8,072 nucleotides of DNA, taken from the NCBI GenBank assembly GCA_030019105.1, contig JASEGY010000004.1, forward strand, positions 21,693-29,764, read 5' to 3'. Of this stretch, positions 5,485-8,072 are shown in pieces (position 1 is the first letter of the stretch; every line of letters starts with the position of its first letter). The notes under the pieces are model-generated. The model did no database searches. It saw nothing but the letters and a program-made list of their open reading frames with translations, and was not told the DNA's origin. A program made the translations under genes and the position numbers. This DNA is from a bacterium (GTDB lineage: Bacteria > UBA9089 > JASEGY01).

Positions 5485-7149
5485 TTATTTCCTCTGCATT
5501 CTCTGCGGTGAGCAGCTGCTCTTGCTTTTCCTTTCGCCACGTTTACTTTCGGCTATTTCTACAGATATCTGGCGATTTTTTAGTTTTCTATTCCGGAATG
5601 ATTTAAGCACTGTCTCAGTATAATCGCTGTCTGTTTCAAAAAAAGAACAATTCTTTAGTATCTCAATCTTCCCGATCTCAATATTTCTTACACCGGTAAA
5701 ATCGTTAATCATCCCCATCAAGGTAACGGGCCTCAGATTATCGATTTTGCCTAAATTGATGAAAAAGCGTGTGAATCCCGTAACCTGTGGTCTTTTCCTG
5801 TCGGATTTTATAGCGTCTCGGGGTACATTTAAATTGGGAGCAGTTTTATAATAATCCAGGAACGTGTTAAACTCTACCGACACAAACTTTTTAATCAATT
5901 CGTTGCGGTCCAGCCATTCAAGCTTTTTGTAAATTTCAGGAAGAAAAGAATCAATCTGGGTATCATCCACTTCAACCTTTTCCATTCTATCAACGAGGTG
6001 AAAAAGCTGTTTCTCGCAAATCTCTCTTCCTAAAGGAACCGGTAAATGCTCAAACTTCTTATTCAGCTTTTTTTCAATAAGTTGAAGTTTATGCTTCTCC
6101 TTTAAATTTGCGATGGCGATGGATGTCCCGGTTCTTCCCGCCCGGCCTGTGCGGCCGCTTCGGTGTGTATAAGTTCCCAATTCATCCGGCAAGTTATAAT
6201 TTATGATATGGGTCAGGTTCTCCACATCCAATCCGCGCGCGGCTACATCAGTTGCCACAAGCAGTTTAAGATGTTTAATGCGGAATTTGTTCATTACCGT
6301 ATTCCGCTGAGCCTGGGATAAATCGCCATGCAGGGCATCGGCATTATATCCGTCTTTCAAAAGGCTGTCCGCCACTTCCTGTGTCTCTTTCCGCGTCCGG
6401 CAAAAAATAATCCCGTAAATTTCCGGATGATAATCCACAACCCTTTTCAAGGCAAGATACCGGTCTTTAGCATGAACCACATAGCAGATATGATTTACGT
6501 TTTCGGCGCCCACGTTGCGTTTCCCCACGGTAATTTCAACCGGGTTATTCATATACCGGTTTGCGATAGTAAACACTTCTTTTGGCATGGTAGCTGAGAA
6601 AAGAAGTGTGTTCTTACTCTCAGGTGTTTTACTAAGTATTGCTTCAAGTTCTTCCCTGAATCCCATATTCAGCATCTCGTCCGCTTCATCCAGGACCACG
6701 GTATTTATTTTTGTGATATCGACTACTCCTCTGTTTATCATATCCAGCAGTCTTCCCGGGGTGGCCGAAATGATGTGCGCGCCTCTTTTAATTAACTCTA
6801 TCTGTCTCTCTATGCTTGTTCCGCCAAAGACAGCCGCTATTTTTATATCCTTTTTATATTTAGCGAAACTTGCCAGGTCATCGGCAATCTGAAGGCACAA
6901 TTCTCTTGTGGGGCTAAGTATTAAGTACTGGGTTTTCTTATGGGACGTATCGGTTCTTTGAATAAGGGGCAGACCGAAAGCCGCTGTTTTTCCCGTACCG
7001 GTTTGTGCCAGGCCAATAATATCGTTGCATTTATCCTGGATTAAATATGGAATTACTTTTTCCTGAATCGGCATTGGCCGTTCAAATCCTAAATCCTCTA
7101 CCGCACGCAAGATCTTTTCCTCTATTCCAAGTTCTTCAAAGGTACTCAA
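5485..7149 (-). CDS. DEAD-box ATP-dependent RNA helicase with DbpA/CsdA-like RNA-binding domain
   Basis: A 554-aa cytoplasmic RNA helicase for RNA or ribosome remodelling. All core motifs are intact: Q motif region FERPMPIQ (22-29), Walker A AQTGTGKT (48-55), PTREL (80-84), TPGR (130-133), DEAD (154-157), SAT (185-187), IIFCRTR (247-253), VATDVAARGLDV (298-309) and HRSGRTGRAGR (329-339). After a helical linker, residues about 458-535 (FTRFFINLGKID through RQISVEIAESK) form an RRM-like domain of the DbpA/CsdA C-terminal type, which in DbpA recognises 23S rRNA. This domain layout supports a role in ribosome assembly or cold adaptation; I cannot assign deaD versus dbpA. The start is TTG at 7149 with AGGAGG 7 nt upstream. 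The gene appears monocistronic and more AT-rich than etfBA. The last residues (CSPQRMQRK) come from a low-complexity stretch that looks like repeat DNA. Confidence 0.95.
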   Translation of the reverse strand: MSTFEELGIEEKILRAVEDLGFERPMPIQEKVIPYLIQDKCNDIIGLAQTGTGKTAAFGLPLIQRTDTSHKKTQYLILSPTRELCLQIADDLASFAKYKKDIKIAAVFGGTSIERQIELIKRGAHIISATPGRLLDMINRGVVDITKINTVVLDEADEMLNMGFREELEAILSKTPESKNTLLFSATMPKEVFTIANRYMNNPVEITVGKRNVGAENVNHICYVVHAKDRYLALKRVVDYHPEIYGIIFCRTRKETQEVADSLLKDGYNADALHGDLSQAQRNTVMNKFRIKHLKLLVATDVAARGLDVENLTHIINYNLPDELGTYTHRSGRTGRAGRTGTSIAIANLKEKHKLQLIEKKLNKKFEHLPVPLGREICEKQLFHLVDRMEKVEVDDTQIDSFLPEIYKKLEWLDRNELIKKFVSVEFNTFLDYYKTAPNLNVPRDAIKSDRKRPQVTGFTRFFINLGKIDNLRPVTLMGMINDFTGVRNIEIGKIEILKNCSFFETDSDYTETVLKSFRNRKLKNRQISVEIAESKRGERKSKSSCSPQRMQRK

Positions 7150-7156
7150 TGATGTT

Positions 7157-7162
7157 CCTCCT
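7157..7162 (-). promoter_or_regulatory. ribosome binding site for the TTG start of the helicase
   Basis: AGGAGG on the minus strand ends 7 nt before TTG at 7149. Initiation there gives the usual MSTFEELG N-terminus of this family. Confidence 0.8.
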
Positions 7163-7198
7163 GTTACCGGGGTATCTTAAAATATCAATGAGGCACAC

Positions 7199-7304
7199 AA
7201 AAGCTAAAGCAAGCTATATTTCGGATTTTAGGCTTTAGCCTTTCATAATGAAATCCTAAAGGATTAACTCCTGAGTGTGGATAGCGTCACTACCTTTAGC
7301 TTTT
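7199..7304. repeat. Nested inverted repeat around a GGATTTTAGGCTTTAGCC copy
   Basis: AAAAGCTAAAG (7199-7209) is exactly inverted as CTTTAGCTTTT (7294-7304). Between them lies a copy of the 50-bp family (7223-7271): TTTTAGGCTTTAGCC, a short spacer, then ATCCTAAAGGATTAACTCC. It is in the helicase upstream region, so it could affect its transcription. No convincing promoter for the helicase was seen here. Confidence 0.6.
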
Positions 7305-7338
7305 ATGAAGGCTATTGTAAAATATCCGTATCTGCTCA

Positions 7339-7399
7339 GGTTCAAGGGTTCAAGGTTCAAGGTTCAAGGTTCAAGGTTCAAGGTTCAAGGTTCAAGGTT
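7339..7399. repeat. GGTTCAA heptamer array
   Basis: Eight complete 7-bp GGTTCAA units, with one extra G after the first, then a partial GGTT. It lies directly upstream of the four-helix-bundle gene remnant and is the most regular array in the window. Confidence 0.95.
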
Positions 7400-7407
7400 A
7401 GAAAGCG

Positions 7408-7478
7408 ATGAAGATTGAATGGTTTGAAGATATTGAGGCTTGGCAACTGCACGCGAATTGACTCCGAAAGTGTACCAT
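7408..7478 (+). pseudogene. Remnant of a four-helix-bundle (23S rRNA intervening-sequence protein family) gene
   Basis: ATG at 7408 opens MKIEWFEDIEAWQL, which resembles the N-terminus of the four-helix-bundle S23/IVP family (pattern IxRFEDxEAWQxARELT). The frame then ends at TGA 7459. Adding one base after the CTG codon (7447-7449) restores LARELTPKVYH, the expected continuation, so a single-base deletion is the likely lesion. Past about 7478 the similarity stops and AACCGTG repeats begin, so most of the about 120-residue protein is missing. The family is encoded in 23S rRNA intervening sequences and also as free-standing genes; its function is not settled. Assigned by motif recognition only. 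It is the only plus-strand gene trace, and it is flanked by inversely oriented TGAACC-type arrays (7339-7399 and 7499-7526). Confidence 0.65.
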
Positions 7479-7498
7479 ACGAAAAGCGTAAGGCGACT

Positions 7499-7526
7499 AA
7501 CCGTGAACCTTTGAACCGTGAACCTG
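7499..7526. repeat. AACCGTG / AACCTTTG short array
   Basis: Four units (AACCGTG, AACCTTTG, AACCGTG, AACCTG). It is close in word to the 5409-5477 array, and its TTTGAACC is the inverse of the GGTTCAA array on the other side of the pseudogene. Confidence 0.8.
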
Positions 7527-7593
7527 ACAACTTGAGTTACAAATATACTACCAGAAATTTTATCCTATGTCAACAAAATTCTCGAAAGGTGAC

Positions 7594-7638
7594 TGGCCGA
7601 AACGATGAACAAGGCGGCGATGATCATCGTTTCGGCCA
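7594..7638. repeat. Two GGCCGAAACGATG repeats in inverted head-to-head arrangement
   Basis: TGGCCGAAACGATGA (7594-7608) and its exact reverse complement (7624-7638) are separated by 15 nt, giving a 15-bp perfect stem. The second copy is paired with a third, plus-oriented copy at 7752-7774. Confidence 0.85.
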
Positions 7639-7774
7639 TTTGGGGTAGGTCGATACTTAGGGAGTCAAAATTGGAGTTTAGGCTTTAGCCTTTCACAACT
7701 GAAATCCTAAAGGATTAACTCCAAGAAGCTGCACAGCCTAAAGTTAGTGAGTGGCCGAAACGATGATCAAGGCC
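7621..7774. mobile_element. Third inverted-pair cassette of the GGCCGAAACGATG repeat
   Basis: The ends are an 18-bp perfect inverted repeat (7621-7638 and 7752-7769), both carrying the GATGATCA variant that the other copies lack, which suggests they belong together. The left end continues as TTTGGGGTAGG and the right is preceded by TTAGTGAG, like the ends of the 2343-2694 block. The interior is one copy of the 50-bp GGAGTTTAGGC element. There is no coding content. Confidence 0.5.
7673..7722. repeat. GGAGTTTAGGCTTTAGCC-family repeat, best copy
   Basis: This 50-bp copy has GGAGTTTAGGCTTTAGCC as its left arm and ATCCTAAAGGATTAACTCC as its right arm. The arms are imperfectly complementary (GGAGTT/AACTCC ends), so it can fold. 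Related copies are at 2441-2510, 7223-7271 and the right edge. Confidence 0.8.
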
Positions 7775-7782
7775 CAAAATTT

Positions 7783-7925
7783 CGACCTGCAGGGTTAGCT
7801 TACTTCCACTGCCGACTTCGATTGCCATGCTGCGAAGCAGCAAAGGGATAGAGCCTGGGATTTCAACCCTCAGGGTTATACACATCTCTATTCCCGCAGC
7901 AATTTCAGTTGTCCCGCTGGGACTT
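7783..7925. other. Hairpin cluster without coding content
   Basis: Four compact palindromes follow one another: CCTGCAGG (7786-7793), TGCTGC-GAA-GCAGCA (7828-7842), AACCCTCAGGGTT (7865-7877) and GTCCC-GCT-GGGAC (7911-7923). GGGATAGAG (7845-7853) can also pair with CTCTATTCCC (7886-7895) around the third, giving a branched fold. It could be repeat DNA or a structured RNA; no known RNA family was recognised. The rest of 7775-7989 shows nothing else. Confidence 0.45.
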
Positions 7926-7989
7926 GAGCACCTTTGAACCTGCCCTAACTTCCCCCCCTTCCCCTAAATGCCACGCAGCAAACTTCTCC

Positions 7990-8018
7990 TTGACAACGAT
8001 TATTGTTTATGTTATCCT
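7990..8018 (+). promoter_or_regulatory. sigma70-like promoter reading rightward
   Basis: A perfect -35 TTGACA (7990-7995), a 17-nt AT-rich spacer, then -10 TATCCT (8013-8018, 4 of 6 consensus). It would start transcription near 8025 and read out of the window into a plus-strand gene not seen here. It is the clearest promoter in the window. Confidence 0.6.
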
Positions 8019-8059
8019 TATAGTGGTTAAGAAAAAGATTTTGGGGTTGGCTATCCTTT

Positions 8060-8072
8060 GGAGTTCAGGCTT
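8060..8072 (+). repeat. GGAGTTCAGGCTT-family repeat cut by the window edge
   Basis: GGAGTTCAGGCTT matches the left arm of the 50-bp family with one change. It lies about 40 nt past the predicted promoter, so it would be in that transcript's leader. Confidence 0.55.

Noticed and set aside
5316..5540. 74-residue minus-strand open frame ending in repeated HSP units
   Set aside because: It is made of translated 7-bp and 9-bp repeats and overlaps the helicase 3' end in another frame; no protein family is recognisable.
7150..7200. Promoter for the helicase with TAAGAT as -10
   Set aside because: The matching -35 is poor (TTTTGT at 17 nt), so the call would be arbitrary.
7339..7399. CRISPR array
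   Set aside because: The 7-bp units are contiguous with no spacers, and no cas gene is present.
7415..7648. 77-residue plus-strand open frame
   Set aside because: It reads the four-helix-bundle remnant in the wrong frame and then runs through repeats; the residues are low-complexity or repeat-derived.

Overview
The window comes from the chromosome of an uncultured, probably anaerobic bacterium with the standard genetic code. No rRNA, tRNA or other marker gene fixes the lineage. An EtfA carrying a two-cluster ferredoxin domain points to anaerobic metabolism. The density of short, word-like intergenic repeats (ATCCGTGT, TCGGATT, GGTTCAA, AACCGTG, GGAGTTTAGGCTTTAGCC and others) resembles genomes of uncultured candidate phyla and Planctomycetes-like bacteria; that comparison is from memory and not a placement. 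All intact genes are on the minus strand.

Layout from right to left, in the direction of transcription. (a) 7150-8072 has no intact gene. It holds a heptamer array, a frameshifted stub of a four-helix-bundle (23S rRNA intervening-sequence type) gene, several inverted repeats, a hairpin cluster, and a sigma70-like promoter at 7990-8018 pointing out of the window. (b) 5485-7149 is a DEAD-box RNA helicase with a DbpA/CsdA-like C-terminal RNA-binding domain. (c) 2650-5235 is a tightly packed four-gene unit: an MNT nucleotidyltransferase, a HEPN-like partner, a secreted Asp-box beta-propeller protein, and a small HicB-like protein. The first three overlap and the last starts a few bases after its neighbour. 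(d) 2287-2649 is a gene-free block of nested inverted repeats. (e) 126-2286 is etfB followed by etfA, a likely electron-transferring and possibly bifurcating flavoprotein. Its acyl-CoA dehydrogenase or other partner is not in the window.

The most unusual signal is the non-coding architecture. A 23-bp sequence with core GGCCGAAACGATGAACAAG occurs seven times. Six copies form three minus/plus pairs, each bounding a gene-free cassette of about 100-300 bp with its own internal repeats, so it looks like the terminal inverted repeat of a small non-autonomous element. One copy encodes the last residues of the HicB-like protein. Tandem arrays of mostly 7-bp (some 9-bp) units, each with a different word, sit at nearly every gene boundary, including between etfB and etfA. 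An 18-bp unit has expanded inside etfA without breaking the frame.

Functionally, EtfB and EtfA form one heterodimer. MNT and HEPN form a toxin-antitoxin type pair. The propeller and HicB-like proteins appear to be co-transcribed with that pair, but no functional link is visible in the sequence.
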